From positions 1,984,001-2,048,000 of the forward strand of contig NZ_JBISCD010000040.1 in NCBI RefSeq assembly GCF_044386045.1: a DNA stretch of 64,000 nt, in the 5' to 3' direction. This DNA comes from Thalassobellus sediminis (GTDB lineage Bacteria; Bacteroidota; Bacteroidia; Flavobacteriales; Flavobacteriaceae). Made by a program: the position numbers and the translations under genes. The first letter of the stretch is position 1; each line of letters begins with the position of its first letter. Under the pieces are notes generated by a model. The model had not been told where the DNA came from. It ran no database searches and saw only the letters and a program-made list of their open reading frames with translations. Below, piece after piece: positions 25,594-33,969 of the stretch.

Positions 25594-27798
25594 ATGTCAA
25601 TAGCAAAAACTGATTTGCATTCTGCATTAAAAAAATATTTTGGATTTAATAAATTCAAAGGTCTTCAAGAAGGTGTTGTTGAAAGTATCATGTCTAAAAA
25701 CCATACGTTTGTAATAATGCCAACTGGTGGCGGTAAGTCACTTTGTTATCAATTACCGGCGTTAATGCAAGAAGGTACAGCCATTGTAGTGTCTCCTTTA
25801 ATAGCTTTGATGAAAAATCAAGTCGATGCTATTAGAGGTATTTCAAATGAAGAGGGTATAGCACACGTATTAAATTCGTCATTAAATAAAACTGAAGTTA
25901 AGCGTGTAAAAGAAGATATAGTAAATGGTGTAACCAAATTACTTTATGTGGCACCAGAATCGCTAACAAAAGAAGAGAATGTAGAGTTTTTACGTTCTGT
26001 AAAAGTGTCTTTTTTAGCTATAGATGAAGCACATTGTATTAGTGAATGGGGGCATGATTTTAGACCAGAGTATAGAAATTTACGTCATATTATAAAGCGT
26101 ATAGGTGATAATATTCCAATTATTGGATTAACAGCTACAGCGACGCCCAAAGTACAAGAAGATATTATAAAAAACTTAGGTATTAATGGCGCTACTACAT
26201 TTAAAGCTTCTTTTAATAGACCAAATTTGTATTATGAAGTAAGGCCTAAAACAAAAAATGTAGATGCTGATATTATTCGTTTTGTAAAACAGAATGATGG
26301 TAAATCTGGGATTGTTTATTGTCTAAGCAGAAAACGTGTTGAAGAATTAGCACAAGTGTTACAAGTTAATGGTGTAAAAGCTGTACCATATCATGCCGGT
26401 TTAGATGCAAAAACAAGATCAAGTCATCAAGATAAGTTTCTTATGGAAGATGTAGATGTTGTTGTAGCTACCATTGCATTTGGTATGGGAATAGATAAAC
26501 CCGATGTTCGTTTTGTAATTCATCATGATATTCCTAAAAGTATTGAAAGTTATTATCAAGAAACCGGAAGAGCAGGACGTGATGGAGGTGAAGGACATTG
26601 TTTAGCTTATTATGCATATAAAGATATTGAAAAGCTAGAAAAATTCATGTCTGGTAAGCCAGTAGCAGAGCAAGAAATTGGACAAGCCTTATTGCAAGAA
26701 GTGGTTGCATTTGCCGAAACTTCAATTTCCAGACGTAAATTTATTTTACATTATTTTGGAGAAGAGTTTGATAATGAAACAGGAGACGGTGGCGATATGG
26801 ATGATAATGTACGCCATCCTAAAAAGCAACATGAAGCCCAAGATGATGCACAGCTTTTGTTAGAAACCATTCAAAATACTAATGAGAAATATAAATCTAA
26901 AGATTTAGTTAGTGTAATTATAGGTAAAGAAAATGCGTTAATTAATTCTCATAGAACTAATGAACAACCTTTCTTCGGAAAAGGTAAAGAGAAAGATAAT
27001 AAGTATTGGATGGCACTATTAAGGCAAGTATTAGTTGCAGGTTATCTTAAAAAAGATATAGAAACTTACGGTGTTATTAAATTAAATGAATCTGGAAAAG
27101 AATTCGTTAAAAAACCTCAGTCGTTTATGATGACCGAAGACCATATTTTTGAAGGCGAACAAGAAGATGGTTCTATAATTACAGCATCTAAAGGAAGTGG
27201 AGCTGTTGCAGATGAGGTTTTAATGGGGATGCTGAAAGATTTGCGTAAAAAGAATGCAAAGAAACTAGGTGTCCCACCATTTGTTATTTTTCAAGACCCA
27301 TCGTTAGAAGATATGTCTTTAAAATACCCAATTAATCTTACCGAATTAGCTAATGTACATGGTGTTGGAGATGGAAAAGCCAAAAAATATGGTAAAGATT
27401 TTGTCGCATTAATTTCAAATTATGTTGATGAAAATGATATTGTGCGTCCAGATGATTTAGTTGTAAAATCTACAGGAAGTAATTCTGCTAATAAATTATA
27501 TATCATTCAAAATATTGATAGAAAATTACCATTAGATGATATAGCATCTTCTAAAGGCATGTCTATGGAAGACTTTATTAAAGAAATGGAAGTTATTGTT
27601 TATTCTGGTACAAAGCTGAATATAGATTATTGGATTCAAGATATTCTAGATGAAGATCAGCAAGAAGAAATTCATGATTATTTTATGGAATCTGAGACTG
27701 ATAACATTGATGCAGCAATTGAAGAGTTTGATGGCGATTATGACGATGAAGAACTTCGTTTATACCGTATCAAGTTTATTAGCGAAGTAGCAAACTAA
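25594..27798 (+). CDS. recQ: RecQ-family ATP-dependent DNA helicase lacking the zinc-site cysteines
   Basis: The 734-residue helicase unwinds DNA in recombination and fork repair. Walker A TGGGKS is at 44-49, DEAH at 144-147 with the RecQ aromatic loop after it, and helicase motif VI with QETGRAGRDG follows. An RQC winged-helix region and an HRDC domain (about 546-610) come next, then an extra acidic C-terminal part. The RQC zinc module is odd: S379 stands where the first cysteine should be, and 396-405 are T-G-D-G-G-D-M-D-D-N with no cysteine. The protein is otherwise complete and in frame. Confidence 0.9.
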   Translation: MSIAKTDLHSALKKYFGFNKFKGLQEGVVESIMSKNHTFVIMPTGGGKSLCYQLPALMQEGTAIVVSPLIALMKNQVDAIRGISNEEGIAHVLNSSLNKTEVKRVKEDIVNGVTKLLYVAPESLTKEENVEFLRSVKVSFLAIDEAHCISEWGHDFRPEYRNLRHIIKRIGDNIPIIGLTATATPKVQEDIIKNLGINGATTFKASFNRPNLYYEVRPKTKNVDADIIRFVKQNDGKSGIVYCLSRKRVEELAQVLQVNGVKAVPYHAGLDAKTRSSHQDKFLMEDVDVVVATIAFGMGIDKPDVRFVIHHDIPKSIESYYQETGRAGRDGGEGHCLAYYAYKDIEKLEKFMSGKPVAEQEIGQALLQEVVAFAETSISRRKFILHYFGEEFDNETGDGGDMDDNVRHPKKQHEAQDDAQLLLETIQNTNEKYKSKDLVSVIIGKENALINSHRTNEQPFFGKGKEKDNKYWMALLRQVLVAGYLKKDIETYGVIKLNESGKEFVKKPQSFMMTEDHIFEGEQEDGSIITASKGSGAVADEVLMGMLKDLRKKNAKKLGVPPFVIFQDPSLEDMSLKYPINLTELANVHGVGDGKAKKYGKDFVALISNYVDENDIVRPDDLVVKSTGSNSANKLYIIQNIDRKLPLDDIASSKGMSMEDFIKEMEVIVYSGTKLNIDYWIQDILDEDQQEEIHDYFMESETDNIDAAIEEFDGDYDDEELRLYRIKFISEVAN

Positions 27799-27837
27799 AC
27801 TTTACACTTCTAACTTCGTACTTCACACTTTGTTTTA

Positions 27838-27845
27838 TATCTTTG
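27838..27845 (+). promoter_or_regulatory. -7 promoter box before the prolyl isomerase gene
   Basis: TATCTTTG fits TAnnTTTG exactly and lies 22 bases before the ATG at 27868. No TTG is seen at the right distance upstream, so only the -7 part is supported. Confidence 0.5.
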
Positions 27846-27867
27846 CAGCTACTTAAAAATTAGAACA

Positions 27868-28800
27868 ATGCAAGACGGTTTATACGCAAAATTTAATACA
27901 ACAAAAGGAGAAATTCTTGTAGCTTTAGAATATCAAAAAACACCAGGTACAGTAGGTCACTTTGTAGCTTTAGCTGAAGGAAACTTAGAAAACAAGGTTA
28001 AACCTCAAGGAACACCATATTATAATGGTTTAAAGTTTCATAGAGTAATTCCAGATTTTATGATTCAAGGTGGTTGTCCACTTGGAACAGGAACTGGAGA
28101 TCCAGGACATAAATTTGATGATGAGTTTCATCCAGATTTAAAACACGACGGACCTGGTGTTCTTTCTATGGCAAATGCAGGACCAGGAACTAATGGAAGT
28201 CAGTTTTTTATAACGCATGTTGAAACTGCTTGGTTAGATAATAAACATACTGTTTTTGGTAAAGTACAATCAGGGCAAGATGTTGTTGACGCTATTGCTC
28301 AAGGCGATCTTATTGATACTTTAGACATTTTAAGATTTGGAGCTGATGCTGAAGCTTTTAATGCTGTTGAAGCTTTTAGAACTTTTGAAGGTTCTAGAGA
28401 AGCAAAATTAGCAGAAGCAAAAGCTGCAGCCGAAGCAGCTTTAGAAAAAATTGCTTCTGGTTTTAATAAAACAGATAGTGGTTTACGCTATCAAATTATT
28501 CAAGAAGGTTCTGGTGTAAAAGCCGAAAAAGGAAAAACAGTATCTGTACATTATAAAGGACAATTAACTGATGGAACCGTGTTTGATTCATCATACAAAC
28601 GTAATCAACCAATCGATTTTCAATTAGGTGTTGGACAAGTTATTCCAGGTTGGGATGAAGGTGTAGGTTTATTAAAAATAGGAGATAAAGCTCGTTTTGT
28701 AATCCCTAGTCATTTAGCTTACGGAAGTGCTGGTGCTGGAGGCGTAATTCCACCAGATGCTACTTTAATTTTTGATGTAGAGTTAATGAATGTAAAATAA
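27868..28800 (+). CDS. Dual-family peptidyl-prolyl isomerase (cyclophilin-FKBP fusion)
   Basis: Residues 1 to about 165 are a cyclophilin: FHRVIPDFMIQGG, then MANAGPGTNGSQFFIT and the TVFGKV strand, all catalytic-site blocks. An Ala/Glu/Lys-rich helical linker (about 170-205) leads to an FKBP domain to residue 310 with VHYKGQLTDGTVFDSS, GQVIPGWDEG and YG..GAGGVIPP. Each domain can catalyse proline cis-trans isomerisation. No signal peptide is present, so it acts in the cytoplasm, probably as a folding helper. Such fusions are known in flavobacteria and protozoa. Confidence 0.92.
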   Translation: MQDGLYAKFNTTKGEILVALEYQKTPGTVGHFVALAEGNLENKVKPQGTPYYNGLKFHRVIPDFMIQGGCPLGTGTGDPGHKFDDEFHPDLKHDGPGVLSMANAGPGTNGSQFFITHVETAWLDNKHTVFGKVQSGQDVVDAIAQGDLIDTLDILRFGADAEAFNAVEAFRTFEGSREAKLAEAKAAAEAALEKIASGFNKTDSGLRYQIIQEGSGVKAEKGKTVSVHYKGQLTDGTVFDSSYKRNQPIDFQLGVGQVIPGWDEGVGLLKIGDKARFVIPSHLAYGSAGAGGVIPPDATLIFDVELMNVK

Positions 28801-28823
28801 CATTCAGGGAAAATATACTTTTT

Positions 28824-28852
28824 AAAAGCACTCAATTATTGGGTGCTTTTTG
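28824..28852 (+). terminator. Rho-independent terminator after the prolyl isomerase gene
   Basis: AAAAGCAC (28824-28831) pairs with GTGCTTTT (28843-28850), extended by two more pairs, around a 7-base loop, and runs into T. It lies 24 bases after the stop. Confidence 0.75.
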
Positions 28853-28926
28853 GTTACATAAACTAAGTAATACTTTGTTTATCGATTATATTTTTTTAAT
28901 AGTTCTTTATCAAATATTTTTAAAGT

Positions 28927-29349
28927 ATGGTAAGTGTAAAAAATACGTATATATATTCAGAAATTATAAAAGAGTTTAATTACCCCTTCGGAGATATATT
29001 TATTTTTGATGGATTTATTATTTCAGAAATAAATAGAGGTGTTGTTTTTAATTGGGACAATCATGGTAAAATAATAACAGAAGATATCTCTTGTTTTTTA
29101 GGAACTAATGGTAACGATTTAGTATATATTTCTAACAGGATTAATTCTTATTCTTTAGTTGCTTCAGATTGGTTAAAGTTTTTTAAACATAGCTACTTTT
29201 TAAAATCGTATTTGGTAGTATCTACTGATAAGATTAAAACTTTAAATTCTATGATTGAAAGCTTGTTTTTTAAAGATAGAATTAAGCGTTTTAATAGTTT
29301 GTATGCTGCAATAAATTTTGTTAGAAAAGGAGTTCTTGAAGTTGCCTAA
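28927..29349 (+). CDS. Conserved-looking hypothetical protein, 140 residues
   Basis: I do not recognise a family. The protein is soluble, without signal peptide or membrane helix. It has alternating strands and helices: FGDIFIFDGFIISEI, then VVFNWDNHGKII, a middle part with DLVYISNRINSYS, and a C-terminal amphipathic helix. A small alpha/beta domain of the STAS or SpoIIAA-like sort would fit the YISNRI-type strand and helices, but this is a guess. It lies alone after a terminator and 20 bases before the YfiT-like gene. Confidence 0.6.
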   Translation: MVSVKNTYIYSEIIKEFNYPFGDIFIFDGFIISEINRGVVFNWDNHGKIITEDISCFLGTNGNDLVYISNRINSYSLVASDWLKFFKHSYFLKSYLVVSTDKIKTLNSMIESLFFKDRIKRFNSLYAAINFVRKGVLEVA

Positions 29350-29364
29350 CAATTTCTATATTTG
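29336..29364 (+). promoter_or_regulatory. Promoter giving a near-leaderless YfiT-like mRNA
   Basis: TTG at 29336-29338, then 18 bases, then TATATTTG at 29357-29364, an exact TAnnTTTG. The ATG is at 29370, so only five bases separate box and start codon and the transcript would have almost no leader. The -33 element lies inside the end of the upstream gene. Confidence 0.6.
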
Positions 29365-29369
29365 TTTTT

Positions 29370-29915
29370 ATGACAGAGAAAGAACTACAGTTACTTAAAT
29401 ATCCAATAGGTCAATTTGATTGCCCAACAAATATTTCTAAAGAGCATATTGCAAGTTGGATTTCCATTTTAGAGCATTTTCCTGATAAGTTAGAAAATCT
29501 TGTTAAAGATTTAACCAACGAACAGTTGGATACAGTTTATAGACCTGGAGGCTGGGCAATAAGACAAGTCGTACATCACTTGTCAGATAGTCATCATCAT
29601 AGCTATACACGTTTTAAATGGGCTTTAACAGAAGGTAAACCTGTTATTAAAGCATATCATGAAGAACGATGGGCCGAATTAATAGATTCTAAAATAGCAC
29701 CAATAGAGATGTCTTTATTGCATTTAAAAGCTATTCACACTAAGCTAGTGTATTTGCTTAAAACGTTCAATGAGTCTGATTTAAATAGATGTTTTATACA
29801 TCCTGAAACGAATAGCGAAGTTTTATTAAGTTTTAATATTGGAAATTATGCATGGCATAGCAGCCATCATTATGCACATATAGAAAATGTGCTAAAACGT
29901 AATAATTGGATTTAA
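29370..29915 (+). CDS. YfiT/BstA-type DinB-fold metal-dependent transferase
   Basis: The 181-residue protein begins with YPIGQFD and has the DinB-like four-helix bundle metal site: His67/His68 in VVHHLSDSHHH and two more in WHSSHHYAHI near 160-167. This set of histidines matches the YfiT group, whose Bacillus members are putative metal hydrolases and bacillithiol transferases. It is cytoplasmic with no signal peptide. Thiol transfer or hydrolysis of an unknown substrate is the family-based guess. It precedes an acetyltransferase gene by 10 bases. Confidence 0.85.
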   Translation: MTEKELQLLKYPIGQFDCPTNISKEHIASWISILEHFPDKLENLVKDLTNEQLDTVYRPGGWAIRQVVHHLSDSHHHSYTRFKWALTEGKPVIKAYHEERWAELIDSKIAPIEMSLLHLKAIHTKLVYLLKTFNESDLNRCFIHPETNSEVLLSFNIGNYAWHSSHHYAHIENVLKRNNWI

Positions 29916-29925
29916 ATATTTGTTT

Positions 29926-30408
29926 ATGATTAGAAAGGTTCATATAGATGATGCACAAGAACTTCTAAATATTTATAATTATTATGTTTTAAATACGGTA
30001 ATAACTTTTGATTTAGAGGTTTCAAAATTAAATTCTTTTACTAAAAAAATAATAGATATTAAAGCAGAATTTCCTTTTATTGTTTATCAGGAAGCGGGTG
30101 AAATTTTAGGATATGCCTATGGAAGTAAGTTTAGAGCAAGACCTGCTTATAACTATACTGTAGAAACTACAGTTTATGTAAAACATGGAGCACACGGAAA
30201 ACAAATTGGAACAAAGCTATATAAAGAGTTGTTAAAGCTATTAAAGCAAAGTCATTTTCATATAGCTTTAGGAGTGTTAACTATTCCTAATGAGCCAAGT
30301 ATTAAATTACATGAAAAGTTTGGTTTTAATCAAGTGGCTCATTTAAAAGAAGCTGGATTAAAATTTGGTAAATGGCATGATATAGGATTTTGGCAATTAA
30401 AATTTTAA
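29926..30408 (+). CDS. GNAT-family N-acetyltransferase, phosphinothricin-acetyltransferase-like
   Basis: The 160-residue protein begins IRKVHIDDAQELLNIYNYY and continues with NTVITFDLE, which recalls the phosphinothricin/methionine-sulfoximine acetyltransferase group. The acetyl-CoA loop is VKHGAHGKQIGTKL near 85-98. I start at ATG 29926, not at TTG 29920. The acceptor is unknown; enzymes of this group acetylate small amines or amino-acid-like compounds. It converges with the next gene with no gap. Confidence 0.82.
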   Translation: MIRKVHIDDAQELLNIYNYYVLNTVITFDLEVSKLNSFTKKIIDIKAEFPFIVYQEAGEILGYAYGSKFRARPAYNYTVETTVYVKHGAHGKQIGTKLYKELLKLLKQSHFHIALGVLTIPNEPSIKLHEKFGFNQVAHLKEAGLKFGKWHDIGFWQLKF

Positions 30409-30963
30409 TTACTTCCATTTTATATTACAACCAATACTAGGTTTTTGAATGGCTGTGTTTTCTTTGTCTTCAATTATACAATCTAGAGCATGTTTTAAAT
30501 CGTTGCCAGTTACAGGGAGTCCGTTTCCTGGTCTAGAGTCGTCTAATTGTCCTCTATAAATAAGTTTTAGTTCTTTATTAAAAAGATATAAATCTGGCGT
30601 GCAAGCCGCATCATAAGCTTTTGCAACTTCTTGATATTGATCATATAAATAAGGAAAAGGGTAACCTTCATTTTTAGCTAGAACTTTCATTTTTTCAGGG
30701 CTATCTTGTGGATAGTTGACAACATCGTTACTAGAAATAGCTATAAATTGAATGCCCTTTAGCCTATAATCATTGGCAATTTCTACTATTTTTGAATTTA
30801 TATGAATTACAAACGGACAATGGTTACATATAAACATAATAACAGTACCTGTACTTCCTTTTAGTTGTTGAAGCGATAAAATACTGTCAGATACGGTGTC
30901 CAACAAATTAAAATCGGGTGCTTGGGTTCCTAAAGGAATCATATTTGAAGGAGTGTTTGCCAT
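30409..30963 (-). CDS. Thioredoxin-fold redoxin with a CxxC motif
   Basis: The 184-residue protein has a peroxiredoxin/thioredoxin start APDFNLLD, then FICNHCPFV with Cys46 and Cys49 as the active pair, a cis-Pro region CTPDLYLF and an extra C-terminal tail. No clear signal peptide is seen, so it is probably cytoplasmic. I use ATG at 30963 because the longer form (30981) adds an unconserved MLKILI. It likely reduces disulfides or peroxides. Its partner is unknown. Confidence 0.82.
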   Translation of the reverse strand: MANTPSNMIPLGTQAPDFNLLDTVSDSILSLQQLKGSTGTVIMFICNHCPFVIHINSKIVEIANDYRLKGIQFIAISSNDVVNYPQDSPEKMKVLAKNEGYPFPYLYDQYQEVAKAYDAACTPDLYLFNKELKLIYRGQLDDSRPGNGLPVTGNDLKHALDCIIEDKENTAIQKPSIGCNIKWK

Positions 30964-31009
30964 AATAAGAATTTTTAACAAAGTTCGTGATTATTTGTAT
31001 TTTTAGGCA

Positions 31010-31345
31010 ATGAACGATACAATAACTTTCGAAGATTTTACAAAAGTAGATTTACGAGTAGGAACCATTTTAGAAGTGAATGATTTTCCTGAAGCACGCA
31101 ATCCAGCATACCAACTAATTATTGATTTTGGAGATTTAGAAATAAAAAAAACATCGGCTCAAATAACAACGCTTTATAAAAAGGAAGATTTACTTAAAAA
31201 ACAAATAGTAGCTGTTGTTAATTTTCCTAAAAAGCAAATTGCTAAGTTTATGAGTGAGTGTTTGGTTTTAGGTGCCGTAAATGGAAAAGATGTTGTTTTA
31301 TTAAATCCCGAGTGCAAAGTTAAAAATGGTAGTATGGTTGCATAG
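31010..31345 (+). CDS. csaA: tRNA-binding domain protein CsaA
   Basis: The 111-residue protein is a single EMAP/OB-fold tRNA-binding domain with DLRVGTILEVNDFPEARNPAYQL at its start (the RVG and pattern of NPAY are typical) and a dimer-forming C-terminus. CsaA proteins act as chaperones or export-related helpers, probably through RNA binding. The TATTTTTA just before the ATG is one base short of the -7 consensus. It is followed by a terminator shared with the opposite-strand gene. Confidence 0.88.
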   Translation: MNDTITFEDFTKVDLRVGTILEVNDFPEARNPAYQLIIDFGDLEIKKTSAQITTLYKKEDLLKKQIVAVVNFPKKQIAKFMSECLVLGAVNGKDVVLLNPECKVKNGSMVA

Positions 31346-31370
31346 CTTTAATTGCAGCTAAAAACATAAA

Positions 31371-31402
31371 AAAATCCGCTACATTAAAATGTAACGGATT
31401 TT
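31371..31402. terminator. Bidirectional terminator between csaA and DUF3276
   Basis: AAAATCCG pairs with CGGATTTT and TACAT with ATGTA around a 4-base loop, with one C-A mismatch. T runs lie on both sides, so it can serve the convergent genes on both strands. Confidence 0.8.
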
Positions 31403-31429
31403 TAGTATAAATGAAATTATTGGATTTAA

Positions 31430-31816
31430 TTATATATCGTCAAAATCTACATCTGTAAAACTTTCAGTTGTTTCAGTGCCTTCTGTTTCTGTAGCTATAG
31501 GTGCATTATTATACTCCTTCTTAAAGTCTTTTTGATGACGCTCACTAATCACTTCATTTCCTTTTTCATTTATAATGTAGTCTGTCATTTCTGCTAAAAT
31601 CTCTTTAAATTCAGAAAAATCTTCTTTATAAATATAAATTTTATGTTTTTTATAATGAAAAGATCCATCATCGTTAGTGAATTTTTTACTTTCAGTAATT
31701 GTTAGATAATAATCTTCTGCTTTAGTAGCTCTTACATCAAAAAAATAAGTGCGTCTTCCTGCTCTTAATACTTTTGAAAAAATTTCTTCTTTCTCCATCA
31801 TATCATAATTATTCAT
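31430..31816 (-). CDS. PUR-family nucleic-acid-binding protein (DUF3276)
   Basis: The 128-residue protein matches the DUF3276 group related to eukaryotic PUR-alpha: FSKVLRAGRRTYFFDVRAT at 12-30, then DYYLTITESKKF, and IYIYKEDFSEF. The C-terminal 35 residues are acidic and Thr-rich, probably disordered. The start may be M1 or M6/M7 (31801 or 31798). The PUR fold binds single-stranded DNA or RNA. It stands alone on the minus strand. Confidence 0.85.
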   Translation of the reverse strand: MNNYDMMEKEEIFSKVLRAGRRTYFFDVRATKAEDYYLTITESKKFTNDDGSFHYKKHKIYIYKEDFSEFKEILAEMTDYIINEKGNEVISERHQKDFKKEYNNAPIATETEGTETTESFTDVDFDDI

Positions 31817-31980
31817 AGTGTTGTTTTGAGATTTATGCGATTAGCATTTGTATACCAAAAATCTAAAAAAAACCAATACTAACCAACAAATATTGTAGTT
31901 TCTTTTTGAAATATTACTATTTAGTGCTAAAAGCATAAAAAAAGCAAATGGAATAATTAGGTGTTTTTAATTGTCAAAAT

Positions 31981-33741
31981 TTAATTTGAAACAGTTTCAC
32001 TTAATTGTTTTAAGTAAAGGTGTTTGTAGTAACCATCTGCGTTAATAAGTGATTCATGTGTGCCTTCTTGTGCGATTTCTCCGTTATCTAAAACAATGAT
32101 TTTGTCGGCATTTTTAGCCGAAGAAATTCTATGGCTTACTATAATTGTTGTTTTACCTTCAGACAATTTATTGAGGTTATTTAGTATTTTTTCCTCTGTT
32201 TCGGTATCTACTGCCGATAAGCAATCGTCAAATAATAAAATTTCAGGAGATTTTATAATGGCTCTAGCAATAGATATACGCTGTTTTTGTCCTCCAGAAA
32301 GCGTAATACCACGTTCTCCTAAAATAGTATCGTAACCATTATTAAACTTAATAATATTTTTATGGACTTGAGCGTTTTTAGCAGCTTCAATAACATTAGC
32401 ATCGGTGGCATCTTCTTTTCCAAACTTGATGTTGCTTTTTATAGAATCGGAAAATAAGAAGGCATCTTGTGGGACATAACCAATAGCGTTTCTTAAACTT
32501 GTTAAGTTATGCTTGTCAATTTCTATATTATTAATGTTAATGCTGCCATTATCAATATCATAAAGTCTTCCTATTAAATCTAATACAGTAGATTTTCCGG
32601 ATCCTGTTTTACCAATAATAGCAAGTGTTTCGCCTTCTTTTACACTAAAGCTAATATTGTTTAAAGCCTGAATGTTAGTATCATCATAAGTAAACGATAC
32701 ATTTTTAAAGCTAATATCACCTGTAATTTCAGTTTGAGTTTCAATAGTGTTTTTAATTTCTGGTTCAATTTTTAAAAACTCATTTATCCGTTTTTGTGAA
32801 GCTTCTGCTTGTTGTACAATAGAAGTTACCCAACCTACAGTTGCTACTGGCCATGTAAGCATGTTTACGTACATAATAAATTCTGCAATAGTACCGAGGC
32901 TTTCAATCTCCCCATTAATATATTGCATGCCACCTATGTAAATAACTAATAAGTTACTAATACCTATAAGAAGTATCATCATAGGGAAAAACCAAGCCTG
33001 TACTTTTGCTAAGCTAATTTGTTTTTCTTTACTAGTAGCTGCTAATTCGTTAAATTTTGTAGATGTTAAAGGCTCAATACCATAAGCTTTAATAACTGAA
33101 ATACCACTAAAAGACTCTTGTGTATAAGTTGATAACTTTGATAAATATTGCTGAACAATAGTACTTCTTTGATGTATTTCTTTACTTAATTTATAAATTA
33201 CTATAGATAGAATAGGTAATGGAACAATGGTGTAAAGCGCTAGTTTAGGAGCGGTATTAAACATGTAAATTAATGCTATTACAAAAAGTGTAATCGTATT
33301 TATGCTATACATAATGGCAGGACCAACATACATACGTACACGCATTACATCTTCGCTTATCCGATTCATTAAATCGCCTGTTCTATTTTTTTTGTAAAAA
33401 TTTAAAGAAAGCTTTTGGTACTGGGCATAAATCTCGTTTTTTAAATCGTATTCTATATATCGAGACACGTTTATAATGGCTTGTCTCATAAAAAAAGTAA
33501 GAATACCTCCAACAATGGCAGCACCAATAATGTAAAGTATAATTAGGGCTAGTTCACTTTCAATAGTTGCTCCTTGGGTAACATCTCCTGCTTTATATTT
33601 TTCTACTACCACAAAAATTTCTCTAACCAATCGTGGTGTAAAAAGCAAAAATATTCGAGCAACAATTGTGATAACAATACCTGTTAAAAGGTGCACCTTG
33701 TATTTTAAAAAATATTTATTTAGATGTTTTAATTCTTTCAT
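31981..33741 (-). CDS. ABC exporter (fused membrane and ATPase domains, MsbA/multidrug type)
   Basis: The 586-residue half-transporter has six membrane helices (about 1-310) and an ATPase domain with Walker A GKTGSGKST at 377-385, LSGGQKQR, Walker B ILLFDDCLSAVD and the switch His in SHR. It forms a homodimer that exports lipids or drugs. I chose the ATG at 33741: a longer frame from 33789 would begin on top of a -7 promoter box and adds 16 unconserved residues. No transporter partner lies next to it. Confidence 0.9.
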   Translation of the reverse strand: MKELKHLNKYFLKYKVHLLTGIVITIVARIFLLFTPRLVREIFVVVEKYKAGDVTQGATIESELALIILYIIGAAIVGGILTFFMRQAIINVSRYIEYDLKNEIYAQYQKLSLNFYKKNRTGDLMNRISEDVMRVRMYVGPAIMYSINTITLFVIALIYMFNTAPKLALYTIVPLPILSIVIYKLSKEIHQRSTIVQQYLSKLSTYTQESFSGISVIKAYGIEPLTSTKFNELAATSKEKQISLAKVQAWFFPMMILLIGISNLLVIYIGGMQYINGEIESLGTIAEFIMYVNMLTWPVATVGWVTSIVQQAEASQKRINEFLKIEPEIKNTIETQTEITGDISFKNVSFTYDDTNIQALNNISFSVKEGETLAIIGKTGSGKSTVLDLIGRLYDIDNGSININNIEIDKHNLTSLRNAIGYVPQDAFLFSDSIKSNIKFGKEDATDANVIEAAKNAQVHKNIIKFNNGYDTILGERGITLSGGQKQRISIARAIIKSPEILLFDDCLSAVDTETEEKILNNLNKLSEGKTTIIVSHRISSAKNADKIIVLDNGEIAQEGTHESLINADGYYKHLYLKQLSETVSN

Positions 33742-33788
33742 TAATAAATTTAGAGATTCACTTTTATGTATAAAAAAATGTGAGAGCA

Positions 33789-33796
33789 CAAATATA
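33789..33796 (-). promoter_or_regulatory. -7 promoter box for the ABC exporter
   Basis: The minus strand reads TATATTTG, an exact TAnnTTTG. It lies about 47 bases before the chosen ATG (33741) and overlaps the ATG of the longer frame, which argues for the shorter start. Confidence 0.5.
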
Positions 33797-33908
33797 AAGG
33801 TTTATAACAAAACACATCTTCGTATTAACATTTAGTATATGTTAAATATACTTTAAAATCTATTAGATAATAAAGTAAATAATATGAAGTAGTTTTTTAA
33901 AATAATAT

Positions 33909-33916
33909 TATTTTTG
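33909..33916 (+). promoter_or_regulatory. -7 promoter box before nusB
   Basis: TATTTTTG is an exact TAnnTTTG, 53 bases before the ATG at 33970. No -33 TTG was found at a fitting distance. Confidence 0.45.
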
Positions 33917-33969
33917 CCGAACGGAATTAATGATAATTACGTTTTTTAAAATTTAAGTTCTTTTTTATT

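Noticed and set aside
33787..33789. ATG at 33789 as the start of the ABC exporter
   Set aside because: It would overlap a -7 promoter box on the same strand and adds 16 unconserved residues; ATG 33741 is better.
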